Part shown: positions 32,649 through 41,491 of the stretch, piece after piece
Layout: each line of letters opens with the position of its first letter
How positions within the stretch are numbered: position 1 is the first letter of the stretch
Assembly: GCF_025837095.1 (NCBI RefSeq)
Contig: NZ_CP107551.1
Span: 4,396,668 to 4,460,667 of the forward strand
Source: Rhodococcus sp. Z13
GTDB taxonomy: Bacteria; Actinomycetota; Actinomycetes; Mycobacteriales; Mycobacteriaceae
DNA: 64,000 nucleotides
Direction: 5' to 3'
The notes under the pieces: model-generated
What the model was told of the DNA's origin: nothing
The model's input: the letters and a program-made list of their open reading frames with translations, nothing else
Databases searched by the model: none
Program-made: the position numbers and the translations under genes

Positions 32649-33638
32649 GTGCTCTCCAAGATTCCCGTGCTCGGCCGACTCGACCCGTTCCTGCTGGCCA
32701 TCCTGCTCACCGTCCTCGTGGCGGCCCTCCTGCCCGCCGACGGTGTCGTTCTCGACGGCGTGAACTGGGCCGCCAAGATCGCCATCGGGCTGCTGTTCTT
32801 CCTCTACGGTGCGCGGCTCTCCACCCAGGAGGCGATCGACGGTCTCAAGCACTGGCGTCTGCACCTGGCGATCCTCGCCACCACCTTCGCCGTGTTCCCG
32901 CTGCTCGGCCTGGCCGCGAAGGCGTTCGTGCCCTCCGTGCTCACCGAACCGCTCTACCTCGGTGTGCTGTACCTGTGCCTGTTGCCCTCGACCGTGCAGT
33001 CGGCCATCGCACTGGTCTCGGTGGCCCGCGGCAACATCCCCGGCGCGATCGTCTCCTCGAGCGCCTCGAGCCTGCTGGGCATCGTCGTGACCCCCGTGCT
33101 GGTCGCGCTGACCATGTCCACGCAGGGCGTCACCTTCAGCGGTGGTGCCGTCGTCGACATCATGCTGATGCTGCTCGCCCCCTTCATCGCCGGTCAGCTG
33201 CTGCGCCGCTGGATCGGCACGTGGGTCAAGGAACACGGCAAGCCGCTCAAACTCGTGGACCGCGGCTCGATCATGCTGGTCGTGTACGTGGCGTTCAGCC
33301 GCGGCATGAACGAGGGCATCTGGTCGATGGTGTCCGTCGGCCACCTCGCCGCCCTCGTGGGCGTCTGCGCCCTGCTGCTCGCGATCGTGCTCGGCCTGAC
33401 CTGGTACTCGTCCCGGGCCCTCGGCTTCTCCTACGAGGACCGCACCGCGATCCTGTTCTGTGGTTCCACCAAGTCCCTCGCCACCGGCCTGCCCATGGCG
33501 ATCGTGCTCTTCCCCGGCCAGCCCATCGGCCTGATCGTGCTCCCGCTCATGCTGTTCCACCAGATGCAGCTGCTCGTCTGCGCCGCCATCGCGGGACGGC
33601 TGGCGAAGACGCAGCCGGAGGAACTGGTGGCCGCGTGA
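32649..33638 (+). CDS. bile acid:sodium symporter-like (SBF) transporter
   Basis: A 329-residue membrane protein with about ten helices, of the SBF-like family (YfeH type). It opens with LDPFLLAILLTVLVAALLP and FLYGARLSTQEAIDGL; CGSTKSLATGLPMA and LLPSTVQSAIALVSVARGN are the conserved crossing motifs. It probably imports or exports an organic anion by sodium or proton coupling. The GTG start lacks a clear ribosome site. Divergence from a LysR gene suggests induction by its substrate. Confidence 0.87.
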   Translation: MLSKIPVLGRLDPFLLAILLTVLVAALLPADGVVLDGVNWAAKIAIGLLFFLYGARLSTQEAIDGLKHWRLHLAILATTFAVFPLLGLAAKAFVPSVLTEPLYLGVLYLCLLPSTVQSAIALVSVARGNIPGAIVSSSASSLLGIVVTPVLVALTMSTQGVTFSGGAVVDIMLMLLAPFIAGQLLRRWIGTWVKEHGKPLKLVDRGSIMLVVYVAFSRGMNEGIWSMVSVGHLAALVGVCALLLAIVLGLTWYSSRALGFSYEDRTAILFCGSTKSLATGLPMAIVLFPGQPIGLIVLPLMLFHQMQLLVCAAIAGRLAKTQPEELVAA

Positions 33639-33656
33639 CCGGTCCGTAGCGCGACG

Positions 33657-33693
33657 AACGGCGGTGTCCCCGGATCCCGGGGGCGCCGCCGTT
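33657..33693 (+). terminator. hairpin terminator after the SBF transporter
   Basis: AACGGCGGTGTCCCCGG pairs with the complement at 33677-33693, 17 bp with two G-U pairs and a 3-nt loop, followed by CTCGTC. It lies 19 bp after the transporter stop. Confidence 0.7.
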
Positions 33694-33825
33694 CTCGTCA
33701 CGTCACGCTCCCGTTCGGCGACATCGAGGGTGAAATCCGCCGTGTCGAGTGGCGGCGACGGCGCCGTGCCGCCACCGTGCAGAGGAACCGATCGATCCAC
33801 GGACCTCGACCGAAGGAGCACTCGA

Positions 33826-35049
33826 ATGGGTCTTCTGTTCCACGATCACCTCCACGACGAGTTCGGGACCTGGCCACTGGCCTACATCCCCTACGGCGGC
33901 GCCGACTTCGGTGAGATCGCGGCGGTGGCCCGCCGGGTGGGCGACGGGGACGACGGGGACTTCCACACGGCATGGATCGAGGCCGGCGACCGCCTCGTCA
34001 CGGAAGCGGAGTCCTGCGCCGCCGCCGGGCACGACAATTCGGCCCGGGAACTGTTCCTGCGGGCGAGCGCCTACTACGCGACCGCCTACCACCCGCTGTA
34101 CGGCTCCCCGGTCGATCCGCGGCTGCTCACCGCCTTCGGCAAGCAGAGGGCCGCCTTCGATGCCGGGCTGGCGATCGGGGACACGCCGGTGACCCCCAGC
34201 AGGATTCCGTTCGAGGACACCACGCTGCCGGCTTACCTGATTCCCGCACCCGGCCACGAGAACAGCGTGCGCCCCCTGATCGTCTTCACCAACGGCTACG
34301 ACGCCACGATCACCGACATGTACTTCGCGTCGGCCGTCGCGGCACTGCGGCGCGGCTACCACTGCCTCCTGTTCGACGGACCGGGACAGGGCGAGATGCT
34401 CTACGAACAGAACGTGCCGCTGCGACCGGACTGGGAAGTGGTGGTGCGCGCGGTGATCGACCACGCCGTGGCGTCACCGATCATCGACCCCGAACGCATC
34501 GTCCTCAGCGGGTGGAGCCTCGGCGGACATCTCGCGCCGCGTGCCGCCTCCGGCGAGCACCGCCTGGCAGCGGTGGTCGCCGATCCCGGTCAGTGGAGCG
34601 TCGCGGCCGGCGCCCGGGCCCTCGGCGCGGCGTTCGGTCTCCCACCCGAGGTGCTGGACGATCCGCTGTCGATGAGCGCGCAGGACGCCGAGGCGATCAT
34701 GTCTGCGGTACAGGCGGATCCGGCGCTGCGGTGGAAGCTCGTCTCCCGCGGCTTCTGGGTCCACGGCGTCTCGGACATCCGGGAACTGTTCGCCGCACTC
34801 GACGAGTACACCCTCGACGGGATCGGGGAGCGCATCTCGTGCCCGGTCGTGGTGACCGCCGCCGAGAACGATCCCCTCGCACGCGGTGCGGGCGTCTTCG
34901 GAGATCGACTCGGCGACAAGGTGACTCTCCTCCGGTTCACCGACGCCGAGGGCGCGGGGGAACACTGCGAGATGACCAACCGCACCCTGCTCAACAGAAG
35001 GGTTCTCGACCGGCTCGACGAGATCCTGGCGCCCGGCTCGCACACCTAG
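33826..35049 (+). CDS. alpha/beta hydrolase, FrsA/DUF1100-like
   Basis: A 407-residue protein with a helical N-terminal cap (ARELFLRASAYYATAYHPLYG) and an alpha/beta-hydrolase domain. The strand LIVFTNGYDATITDMYF, loop LLFDGPGQGEML, nucleophile Ser in LSGWSLGGHLAPRAA, acid region VVVTAAENDPLARG and terminal His in GAGEHCEMTNR give a complete triad. It resembles enzymes such as 2,6-dihydroxypseudooxynicotine hydrolase that cleave C-C or ester bonds. The substrate is unknown. GAAGGAGCACTCGA precedes the ATG. It converges on an IclR gene. Confidence 0.85.
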   Translation: MGLLFHDHLHDEFGTWPLAYIPYGGADFGEIAAVARRVGDGDDGDFHTAWIEAGDRLVTEAESCAAAGHDNSARELFLRASAYYATAYHPLYGSPVDPRLLTAFGKQRAAFDAGLAIGDTPVTPSRIPFEDTTLPAYLIPAPGHENSVRPLIVFTNGYDATITDMYFASAVAALRRGYHCLLFDGPGQGEMLYEQNVPLRPDWEVVVRAVIDHAVASPIIDPERIVLSGWSLGGHLAPRAASGEHRLAAVVADPGQWSVAAGARALGAAFGLPPEVLDDPLSMSAQDAEAIMSAVQADPALRWKLVSRGFWVHGVSDIRELFAALDEYTLDGIGERISCPVVVTAAENDPLARGAGVFGDRLGDKVTLLRFTDAEGAGEHCEMTNRTLLNRRVLDRLDEILAPGSHT

Positions 35050-35064
35050 GAGCCGAAGGGCAGA

Positions 35065-35826
35065 TCACTCCGCGGGCTGTTGCCCCACGCTGCGGGCGAT
35101 GCCGCGCGCCGCCGTCATGAGCACACCCACGATCGTCTGCTTGCGGTGCGTCCCGGTGGGCACCACCACTCCGAGAGCCGCCAGCGCATGCCCCGACCGG
35201 GCGAGGACGGGAACGGCGATGCCGGTGGTGCCGTCGTCGAGCAGGCCGTCGAAGCTCGCGAAACCCCGACGCCGGATCTCCGCCAGGACCCGCCGGAAAT
35301 CCCGGGTCGTGGTGGAGGCGAAGAGGGCCTCGACCTCCGGATAGCGGCGCCGGTAGGCGTCCTGCACGTCGGTGGGGGAGAAGGCGAGCATCGCCATGCC
35401 CATCGATGTGCGGTGCGCGGACATGCGGCGGGCAACCGACGCCTGGTTCACCACCGACTCCGACGCGGAGAGCCGTTCGAGGACGAGCACCTCGTCGTTC
35501 TCCAGGACGGCCAGCTGGGTGTGCTGGTGCACCACCGACTGCACGTCCTGCAGGAAGGGCAGCGCCGCCTCACGCAGGTCGCGGGCGGGCGCACTCCGCG
35601 CGACCAGCTCCCACAACCGCAGGCCGAGACGCACCCGGCCGTCCGGGTCGCGGGTGACGAGACCGTGGCGGGTCATCTCCCCGACGAGCCGGTAGACCGT
35701 CGCCGGCGGGATGTCGGCCCTGCGGGCGAGCGCACCGACCGTCAGCCGCGGTTGTTCCTCGTCGAACGACTCGAGGATGCGGACGACACGATCGAGCATC
35801 GAGTCACCGGACGGTGAGTTGGCCAT
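35065..35826 (-). CDS. IclR-family transcriptional regulator
   Basis: A 253-residue regulator. The winged helix MLDRVVRILESFDEEQPRLTVGALARRADIPPATVYRLVGEM is followed by the IclR effector domain (TQLAVLENDEVLVLERLSA, GMAMLAFSP, GTTGIAVPVLARSGHALAALGV). Such regulators control catabolic genes for aromatics and small acids. The ATG at 35826 (MANSPSGDS) fits the family length. The convergent hydrolase or the divergent DUF808 gene may be targets, but nothing proves it. Confidence 0.88.
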   Translation of the reverse strand: MANSPSGDSMLDRVVRILESFDEEQPRLTVGALARRADIPPATVYRLVGEMTRHGLVTRDPDGRVRLGLRLWELVARSAPARDLREAALPFLQDVQSVVHQHTQLAVLENDEVLVLERLSASESVVNQASVARRMSAHRTSMGMAMLAFSPTDVQDAYRRRYPEVEALFASTTTRDFRRVLAEIRRRGFASFDGLLDDGTTGIAVPVLARSGHALAALGVVVPTGTHRKQTIVGVLMTAARGIARSVGQQPAE

Positions 35827-35987
35827 GCGTCCATTGAACTGGAACCACGCCCGCCCTCCGCGGCGGGGCGTGTTCGACCCCTCGGTGGGCCGAGGCGCGT
35901 AGTTTCGGATTCGGTACCGTTCGAACGCGACCGCAACGGCGTGTCGTTCGATCGGCTCGGAAACAGCCGGACAATTGGGAGGTTCCC

Positions 35988-36935
35988 GTGGCTGGTGGTC
36001 TCGTCGCCCTGCTGGACGACGTCGCGGCGCTCGCGAAGGCGGCAGCGGCATCCATCGACGACGTCGGTGCCGCGGCGGGCAAGGCGAGCGCCAAGGCGGC
36101 CGGTGTGGTGGTGGACGACACCGCCGTCACCCCGCGCTACGTGCACGGCTTCACTCCCGACCGCGAACTGCCGATCATCCGCAAGATCGCGATCGGCTCG
36201 ATCCGCAACAAACTGCTGATCATCCTGCCGGTCGCGATGCTCCTGAGCCAGTTCCTGCCGCAGGCCCTGCCGTACCTGCTCATCGCGGGCGGCCTGTTCC
36301 TGTGCTTCGAGGGAGCGGAGAAGGTCTACGAGGCGTTCACCGGTGGGCACCACGAGGACGACGTCCCCGCCGCCGCGGCCGGGCCGGAACTCGAGAAGTC
36401 GATGGTCAGCGGCGCGATCCGCACCGACCTGATCCTCTCCGCCGAGATCATGGTGATCTCGCTGTCGTCGGTCGAGGACGAACCGTTCCTCACCCGACTG
36501 CTGGTGCTCATCATCGTCGCCTTCTTCATCACCGCCCTCGTGTACGGCGTGGTCGCGCTGATCGTGAAGATGGACGACGTGGGTCTCGCGCTGGCCCAGC
36601 GCAAGTCGACGTTCTCGCAGAAGATCGGCCGGGGTCTGGTGGCCGCGATGCCGAAGCTGATGGCGGTGCTCACCGTCGTCGGTATCGCCGCGATGCTGTG
36701 GGTGGGTGGCCACATCCTGCTCGTCAATGTCGGTGAGGCCGGCTTCCACTGGCCCGCCGACCGCCTCCACGACCTCGAGCACTGGGCAGGCGAACTGGTG
36801 CACAACGGTTTCGGTGGTGTCCTGTCGTGGACGGCGGGCACCGTGACGTCGGCACTGGTGGGCCTGGTGGTCGGCATGATCATCGTGCTGGTCGCGCACC
36901 TGATCCCGAAGCGGAAGAGCAAGGCAGCCCACTGA
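35988..36935 (+). CDS. DUF808 family membrane protein
   Basis: A 315-residue inner-membrane protein of the DUF808/YedI type. The soluble start AGGLVALLDDVAALAKAAAASIDDVGAAAGKASAKAAGVVVDD is the family signature; then about eight helices follow (ILPVAMLLSQFLPQALPYLLIAGGLFL, LLVLIIVAFFITALVYGVVALIV). The function is not established. GTG 35988 has GGGAGG upstream. The C-terminus is basic and cytoplasmic. It converges on dnaB. Confidence 0.88.
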   Translation: MAGGLVALLDDVAALAKAAAASIDDVGAAAGKASAKAAGVVVDDTAVTPRYVHGFTPDRELPIIRKIAIGSIRNKLLIILPVAMLLSQFLPQALPYLLIAGGLFLCFEGAEKVYEAFTGGHHEDDVPAAAAGPELEKSMVSGAIRTDLILSAEIMVISLSSVEDEPFLTRLLVLIIVAFFITALVYGVVALIVKMDDVGLALAQRKSTFSQKIGRGLVAAMPKLMAVLTVVGIAAMLWVGGHILLVNVGEAGFHWPADRLHDLEHWAGELVHNGFGGVLSWTAGTVTSALVGLVVGMIIVLVAHLIPKRKSKAAH

Positions 36936-36937
36936 CG

Positions 36938-37014
36938 AACGCGTTCGCGCGCCCTGGAGACGTTTACGCACGTTCAGAAGGTGTGTATGTGTCTGCAGGG
37001 CGCGCGAACGCGTT
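36938..37014. terminator. long hairpin between DUF808 and dnaB
   Basis: A perfect 19-bp inverted repeat (AACGCGTTCGCGCGCCCTG and its complement) separated by 39 nt. Inner segments AGAC/GTCT and GCAC/GTGT can extend the pairing. It lies between two convergent stops (36935, 37026) and likely ends transcription from both sides. The stem is longer than the other terminators here. Confidence 0.7.
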
Positions 37015-37025
37015 GTAGGAGGGGG

Positions 37026-39227
37026 TCAGCCGCGGGCCATGTCCACGAACCGCGACAGGTGCAGCTGATGGGCGACGGTGATCGTGGCCGTCGGGCCGTT
37101 ACGGTGCTTGCCGACGATGAGGTCGGCCTCGCCGCCACGCGGGTCGTCGCGCTCGAAGGCGTCGGGGCGGTGCAGCAGGATGACCATGTCGGCGTCCTGC
37201 TCGAGCGAGCCCGACTCACGGAGGTCGGAGACCATGGGGCGCTTGTCGGTTCGCTGCTCGGGACCACGGTTGAGCTGACACACCGCGACGACCGGGACCT
37301 CGAGTTCCTTCGCGAGAAGCTTGAGGCTACGCGAGAATTCGGAGACCTCCTGCTGACGCGACTCGACCTTCTTGCCGGAGGTCATCAGCTGCAGGTAGTC
37401 GACGACGATGAGGCGGATGTCGTGTTTCTGCTTGAGCCGCCGCGCCTTCGCGCGGATCTCCATCATCGTCAGGTTCGGCGAGTCGTCGATGAACAGCGGT
37501 GCCTCGCTGATCTCGCTCATGCGGCGGGCGAGGCGGGTCCAGTCGTCGTCGGTCATGCGACCGGACCGCATGTCGGCGAGCTTGATCTTCGCCTCCGCCG
37601 ACAGCAGACGCATGACGATCTCGGTCTTGCCCATCTCGAGGGAGAAGATGACCGAGCCCATGCCGTGCTTGATGGAGCACGAGCGCATGAAATCCATGCT
37701 GAGCGTGGAGTTGTGCGTGGGCACCATGGTGCGACCGGCGAGATACATGTGGTCGCCGTCGACCTCGACGCAGCGCACCGGCACCGACGCGACCGGACGG
37801 ACCGCCACGATGCGCCGCTCCCGCAGGACGTCGGAACGGCATTCCTTGTGCCGCAACGCCTTGCTGGGGAGGACGAAGACGTCGTCGTCGGTGGTGAAGG
37901 CGACCTCCGTGCCGTCGAGCACCGGCGCGTGGCCGAGGCCCGCGAGGAGTTCGGCGACGTCGTCGGCGAGCTGCGGTGACGACGCGGTGAAGCGGACGGT
38001 GCCGTCGTCGTCGATCTGCCCGCCGGCGTCGAGCAGCCCGGCGAGGAGTTCGCGACGCTGCTGTTGGGAGGCCCGCTGGTATTCGGTGGGGATGTGGGCA
38101 CCCAGCTCGAGGAGCTCACCGGTGAAGCCGCCCTCTCCGTCGACCCGCATGTGCACCTCGGGGTCGGAGGACGGACCGCCCAGCCACGCGCCGAGGGTGA
38201 ACGGCGCGACCGGCAGGTCGGCAGCGGGCAGCGACAGGGGAGCGGCGTGTGCGACGGCGTGCCGGGCATCGACGTCGGCGGCGAGTTCACCGGTGGTGCG
38301 GATGCGGCCGTCGGTGGTGCGCCACTGGTGCTGTTCGTCGGCGACGAGCACGGTGCCGTCGGAGAAGACGACGTCGAAGCACGGGCGGGCGTGCATGACC
38401 TCGGTGGCGGCCACGACCCGGGTGGGCCGGCCGTCGGCGCCGAGCAGTTCGTCGCCGACCTGCACCTCGCCCATCGTGGTCCACCCGGTGGGGGTGGGCA
38501 GGGGAGTGTCGAGCGCGAGCGCCTTGCCGACACCGGGACGCGCGGCGACGATGATCATCTGGCCGGGATGCAGGCCGTTGGTGAGTTCGTCGAGCTCCTG
38601 GAAGCCGGTGGGCACACCGAGGGAGATGCCGCCGCGGCTGGCGATGGAGTCGATCTCGTCCATCGTGGGCTGCAGGAGTTCTTCGAGGGGCACGAAGTCC
38701 TCGCTGGTGCGCCGCTCGGCGACCTCGAAGATCTCGGCCTGGGCGCGGTCGACGACCTCGGCGACGTCCTGGCCCTCGGAGCCGGCGTAGCCGTATTGGA
38801 CGATGCGGGTGCCGGCCTCGACGAGGCGGCGCAGGATGGCCTTCTCGGCCACGATCTCGGCGTAGTAGCCGGCGTTGGCGGCGGTGGGGACGGTCTGGGT
38901 GAGGGTGACCAGGTAGGCGGCGCCACCGATGCGCTTGAGCTCGCCGCGCCGGTCGAGTTCGGCGGAGACCGTGACGGGGTCGGCGGGCTCACCACGGCTG
39001 TAGAGGTCGAGGATGGAGTCGTACACGACCTGGTGCGCGGGACGGTAGAAGTCGCCGGGGCGCAGCACCTCGAGGACGTCGGCGATGGCGTCCTTGCTCA
39101 GCAGCATGCCGCCGAGCACGGACTGCTCGGCCACGAGATCCTGTGGGGGTTGCCGACCGAAGTCGCCACCCGGCTCTTCGGGAGGGCCCGGGTAGTCGGG
39201 ATTTCCACGATCGTCCACGACCGCCAA
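37026..39227 (-). CDS. dnaB: replicative DNA helicase DnaB with intein
   Basis: The hexameric replication-fork helicase. From TTG 39227, which aligns with the mycobacterial start (xAVVDD) and has GGAGGAAGG upstream, the precursor has 733 residues; earlier in-frame starts give implausible extensions. The N-terminal domain (FGRQPPQDLVAEQSVLGGMLL) is followed by the RecA-like core. An intein of 271 residues (236-506) splits Walker A between Lys235 of RPGVGK and Ser507 of STLSMDF. The rest (VIFSLEMGKTEI, DSPNLTMMEIRAKARRLKQKH, VDYLQLMTSGKK, SRQQEVSEFSRSLKLLAKELEVPV) is normal. Splicing is needed for ATP binding. Confidence 0.95.
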   Translation of the reverse strand: MAVVDDRGNPDYPGPPEEPGGDFGRQPPQDLVAEQSVLGGMLLSKDAIADVLEVLRPGDFYRPAHQVVYDSILDLYSRGEPADPVTVSAELDRRGELKRIGGAAYLVTLTQTVPTAANAGYYAEIVAEKAILRRLVEAGTRIVQYGYAGSEGQDVAEVVDRAQAEIFEVAERRTSEDFVPLEELLQPTMDEIDSIASRGGISLGVPTGFQELDELTNGLHPGQMIIVAARPGVGKALALDTPLPTPTGWTTMGEVQVGDELLGADGRPTRVVAATEVMHARPCFDVVFSDGTVLVADEQHQWRTTDGRIRTTGELAADVDARHAVAHAAPLSLPAADLPVAPFTLGAWLGGPSSDPEVHMRVDGEGGFTGELLELGAHIPTEYQRASQQQRRELLAGLLDAGGQIDDDGTVRFTASSPQLADDVAELLAGLGHAPVLDGTEVAFTTDDDVFVLPSKALRHKECRSDVLRERRIVAVRPVASVPVRCVEVDGDHMYLAGRTMVPTHNSTLSMDFMRSCSIKHGMGSVIFSLEMGKTEIVMRLLSAEAKIKLADMRSGRMTDDDWTRLARRMSEISEAPLFIDDSPNLTMMEIRAKARRLKQKHDIRLIVVDYLQLMTSGKKVESRQQEVSEFSRSLKLLAKELEVPVVAVCQLNRGPEQRTDKRPMVSDLRESGSLEQDADMVILLHRPDAFERDDPRGGEADLIVGKHRNGPTATITVAHQLHLSRFVDMARG
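37710..38522 (-). other. class 3-like intein in DnaB, endonuclease decayed
   Basis: The 271-residue insert starts with Ala instead of Cys/Ser, ends ...VPTHN, and is followed by Ser. It carries the class 3 triad: Trp67 after the block B His (DEQHQW), Cys251 in block F (VPVRCVEVDGDHMYLAG) and Thr269 in block G (VPTHN). In class 3 inteins the block F Cys starts splicing. Remnants of a LAGLIDADG endonuclease are visible (LGAWLGG and LLAGLLDAGG), but both catalytic Asp positions are Gly, so the endonuclease is probably dead. Confidence 0.9.
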
Positions 39228-39406
39228 TGCAGTGCCTGCCTTCCTCCACGTATCCATGCCCGGCCGGAACGAGCCGCCGGATACCTGCACGCACTCCCGG
39301 TTCCGGTACCGGGGTTCGTCTCCGGTTCTACTCGCCCCTACCGACAACCTGTGTGTGGAGTCGTGCGCTCGACGTTAGGGATCGGATCAGCCCTCCACAA
39401 CTCGGG

Positions 39407-39663
39407 TTGTGCACAGCGCTGTGGATGAATTGTGGAAATGGGAGGACAGAGTTGTGCACCGTCTGTGGACAACTTGGGGACAGTGCATCTCACACTCTAC
39501 ATTTCCCCAGGTCGTAAGCGAAAAATGCCTGTTCACACCTGTGGAGAAAAAGTATTTCGGCGTGTCGGAGGGTCGGGCGTGTCAACCTGTTCGTTCCCGG
39601 AACGACACGCTGTGGACTCACATCGGTGTGGTTCGTCACAGAGTTATCCACAGGTTGTGCACA
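39407..39663. promoter_or_regulatory. cluster of DnaA-box-like 9-mers upstream of dnaB
   Basis: The 490-bp gap between the dnaB start and the rplI end holds no gene but many DnaA-box-like sequences. TTATCCACA (39644-39652) and TTGTCCACA on the minus strand (39464-39472) are perfect. One-mismatch sites are TTGTGCACA (39407 and 39655), TCATCCACA on the minus strand (39420-39428) and TTCTCCACA on the minus strand (39540-39548). The segment is less GC-rich than its surroundings. It may link dnaB expression to DnaA or titrate DnaA. Confidence 0.65.
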
Positions 39664-39668
39664 GACGA

Positions 39669-39705
39669 CGAGGAGCCCCGCGCCTACCAGGCACGGGGCT
39701 CCTCG
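39669..39705 (-). terminator. terminator of the rpsF-ssb-rpsR-rplI operon
   Basis: A perfect 12-bp stem (CGAGGAGCCCCG and its complement) with a 13-nt loop lies 12 bp past the rplI stop. It ends the ribosomal operon before the dnaB regulatory region. Confidence 0.75.
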
Positions 39706-39717
39706 AAAGAGCTGGAA

Positions 39718-40170
39718 TCAGGCAGCCACGACGTTCAGGGTGAACTTCGCGGTGACATCCGGATGCAGCTTCACGACGACCTGGTGCTTGCCGGTCGCCT
39801 TGATGTGAGCCTTCGGCAGCTCGATGATGCGCTTGTCGAGAACCGGACCACCGGCGGCCTTGAGGGCACCGGCGACGTCGGCGGCGGTAACCGAACCGAA
39901 CAGCTTGCCCGAGTCCGAGGTCTTGACGCTCAGCTCGACGTTCTCGAGGCCCTCGATGGCGGCCTTGAGCTCCTGGGCGTGCTCGAGGTTGCGCACGGCG
40001 CGCGCAGCCTGGGCGCGACGGATGCCCTCGACCTGCTTCTGGGCGCCACGGGTGGCGACGATCGCCAGGCCGCGGGGCAGCAGGTAGTTGCGGCCGTAGC
40101 CGTCCTTGACCTCAACGGTGTCGCCAGGCGCACCGAGGTTGTCCACGTCAGCAGTGAGGATGAGCTTCAT
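39718..40170 (-). CDS. rplI: 50S ribosomal protein L9
   Basis: A 150-residue protein. The N-terminal rRNA-binding domain [36 protein letters not shown] is canonical, then the long helix ([28 protein letters not shown]) and a C-terminal domain ([37 protein letters not shown]). Length is normal. GGAAAGGGAGGG precedes the ATG. It is the last gene of the operon. Confidence 0.97.
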   Translation of the reverse strand: MKLILTADVDNLGAPGDTVEVKDGYGRNYLLPRGLAIVATRGAQKQVEGIRRAQAARAVRNLEHAQELKAAIEGLENVELSVKTSDSGKLFGSVTAADVAGALKAAGGPVLDKRIIELPKAHIKATGKHQVVVKLHPDVTAKFTLNVVAA

Positions 40171-40187
40171 CGTGTCCCTCCCTTTCC

Positions 40188-40430
40188 TCAGCGAGTCGTC
40201 GAGACGTAAGGGAGCAGAGCCACCTCACGAGAGTTCTTGACAGCAGTAGCGATGTCGCGCTGGTGCTGCACGCAGTTGCCGGTGACGCGGCGAGCGCGGA
40301 TCTTGCCGCGGTCGCTGACGTACTTGCGCAGCAGCGCCGTGTCCTTGTAGTCGATCTGCACGTTCTTTTCCTTGCAGAAGGTGCAGACCTTCTTCTTCAA
40401 AACCTTCTCGCGCGCGGGCGACTTAGGCAT
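40188..40430 (-). CDS. rpsR: 30S ribosomal protein S18
   Basis: An 80-residue protein with a basic N-terminus, [62 protein letters not shown]. The CxxC and later Cys mark the zinc-binding (C+) form; actinobacteria often carry a second zinc-free copy used under zinc shortage elsewhere. GGAGAAAG precedes the ATG. It lies between ssb and rplI. Confidence 0.97.
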   Translation of the reverse strand: MPKSPAREKVLKKKVCTFCKEKNVQIDYKDTALLRKYVSDRGKIRARRVTGNCVQHQRDIATAVKNSREVALLPYVSTTR

Positions 40431-40472
40431 GGTCTTTCTCCGTAATTTAGGAAGTTCCGATCGAAGGTCGGA

Positions 40473-40985
40473 TCAGAACGGAGGCTCGTCGTCCCCGCCG
40501 CCGCCGAACGAGCCGGCCTGCGGGGCGTCGCCCCACGGGTCGTCTCCGCCGACGTTCGCGGTGGGACGGCCACCGCCCGATCCACCGGAGGAACCGCCGA
40601 AGCCGCCTCCGCCACCGCCGCGGCCGGCCTTGGTGACCTTGGCCGTGGCGTAACGGAGCGAGGGGCCGATCTCGTCGACCTCGAGTTCGACGACAGTGCG
40701 CTTCTCGCCCTCACGCGTCTCGTAGCTGCGCTGCTTGAGCCGGCCCTGCACGATCACGCGCGAGCCGCGGGTCAAGCTCTCGGCCACGTTCTCCGCTGCC
40801 TCACGCCAGATGTTGCAGCGCAGGAACAGAGCCTCGCCGTCTTTCCACTCGTTGGTCTGACGGTCGAAGACGCGGGGAGTGGATGCGACCGTGAAGTTCG
40901 CAACCGCAGCACCCGCGGGGGTGAAACGCAGTTCGGGGTCGGCGGTCAGATTGCCGACCACGGTGATGACGGTGTCGCCTGCCAT
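40473..40985 (-). CDS. ssb: single-stranded DNA-binding protein
   Basis: A 170-residue protein with an OB-fold ([66 protein letters not shown]) at 1-115, a Gly/Ser-rich disordered linker ([19 protein letters not shown]) and the acidic tip DDEPPF that recruits replication and repair partners. GGAGGAACC precedes the ATG. It follows rpsF in the operon. Confidence 0.97.
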   Translation of the reverse strand: MAGDTVITVVGNLTADPELRFTPAGAAVANFTVASTPRVFDRQTNEWKDGEALFLRCNIWREAAENVAESLTRGSRVIVQGRLKQRSYETREGEKRTVVELEVDEIGPSLRYATAKVTKAGRGGGGGGFGGSSGGSGGGRPTANVGGDDPWGDAPQAGSFGGGGDDEPPF

Positions 40986-41049
40986 GTGGTTCCTCCTGCA
41001 GTGTGTGGAGTCCTGATGCGCCAGAGCCTACGGCCCGACGCCGACAGGC

Positions 41050-41337
41050 TCACTTGCCGTGGCGCAGAAGCTTGGTGCGGAGCACCGACTCGTTCAGGCC
41101 GAGCTGGCGATCCAGCTCTGCAACGGCAGCGGGCGTAGCGGTGATGTCGACGACCGCGTAGATGCCTTCGCTGTTCTTGGCGATCTCGTACGCGAGACGA
41201 CGCTTGCCCCACACGTCGACCTTGTCGACGTTGCCGCCTTCCTTGCGGATGACATTGAGGAACGTCTCCAGCGAGGGAGCGACGGTGCGCTCATCCAGGC
41301 TGGGGTCCAGGATGATCATCAGTTCGTAACGACGCAT
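41050..41337 (-). CDS. rpsF: 30S ribosomal protein S6
   Basis: A 95-residue protein, [19 protein letters not shown] to [22 protein letters not shown], with the [21 protein letters not shown] strand that contacts S18. Length is normal. AGGAGGTGATGAGG precedes the ATG. It is the first gene of the operon; the promoter must lie in the 154-bp gap shared with the divergent GT87 gene. Confidence 0.97.
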   Translation of the reverse strand: MRRYELMIILDPSLDERTVAPSLETFLNVIRKEGGNVDKVDVWGKRRLAYEIAKNSEGIYAVVDITATPAAVAELDRQLGLNESVLRTKLLRHGK

Positions 41338-41491
41338 TAGACCTCATCACCTCCTATGGACTGTGAACGGTCACGGACGATCCGTGACAGGAGGGTCGTT
41401 GCGTCAGCAACCCATGAAGGGTACACGACGGCCCGGTGAGCAGCGAAATCGTCGTCCCCCCGCGAGGCGGGATCTGACCTAGGGTGAGGAC

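Noticed and set aside
39407-39663. The main chromosomal origin oriC
   Set aside because: In actinobacteria oriC lies between dnaA and dnaN, which are absent here; the cluster is smaller. It is reported as a DnaA-box cluster only.
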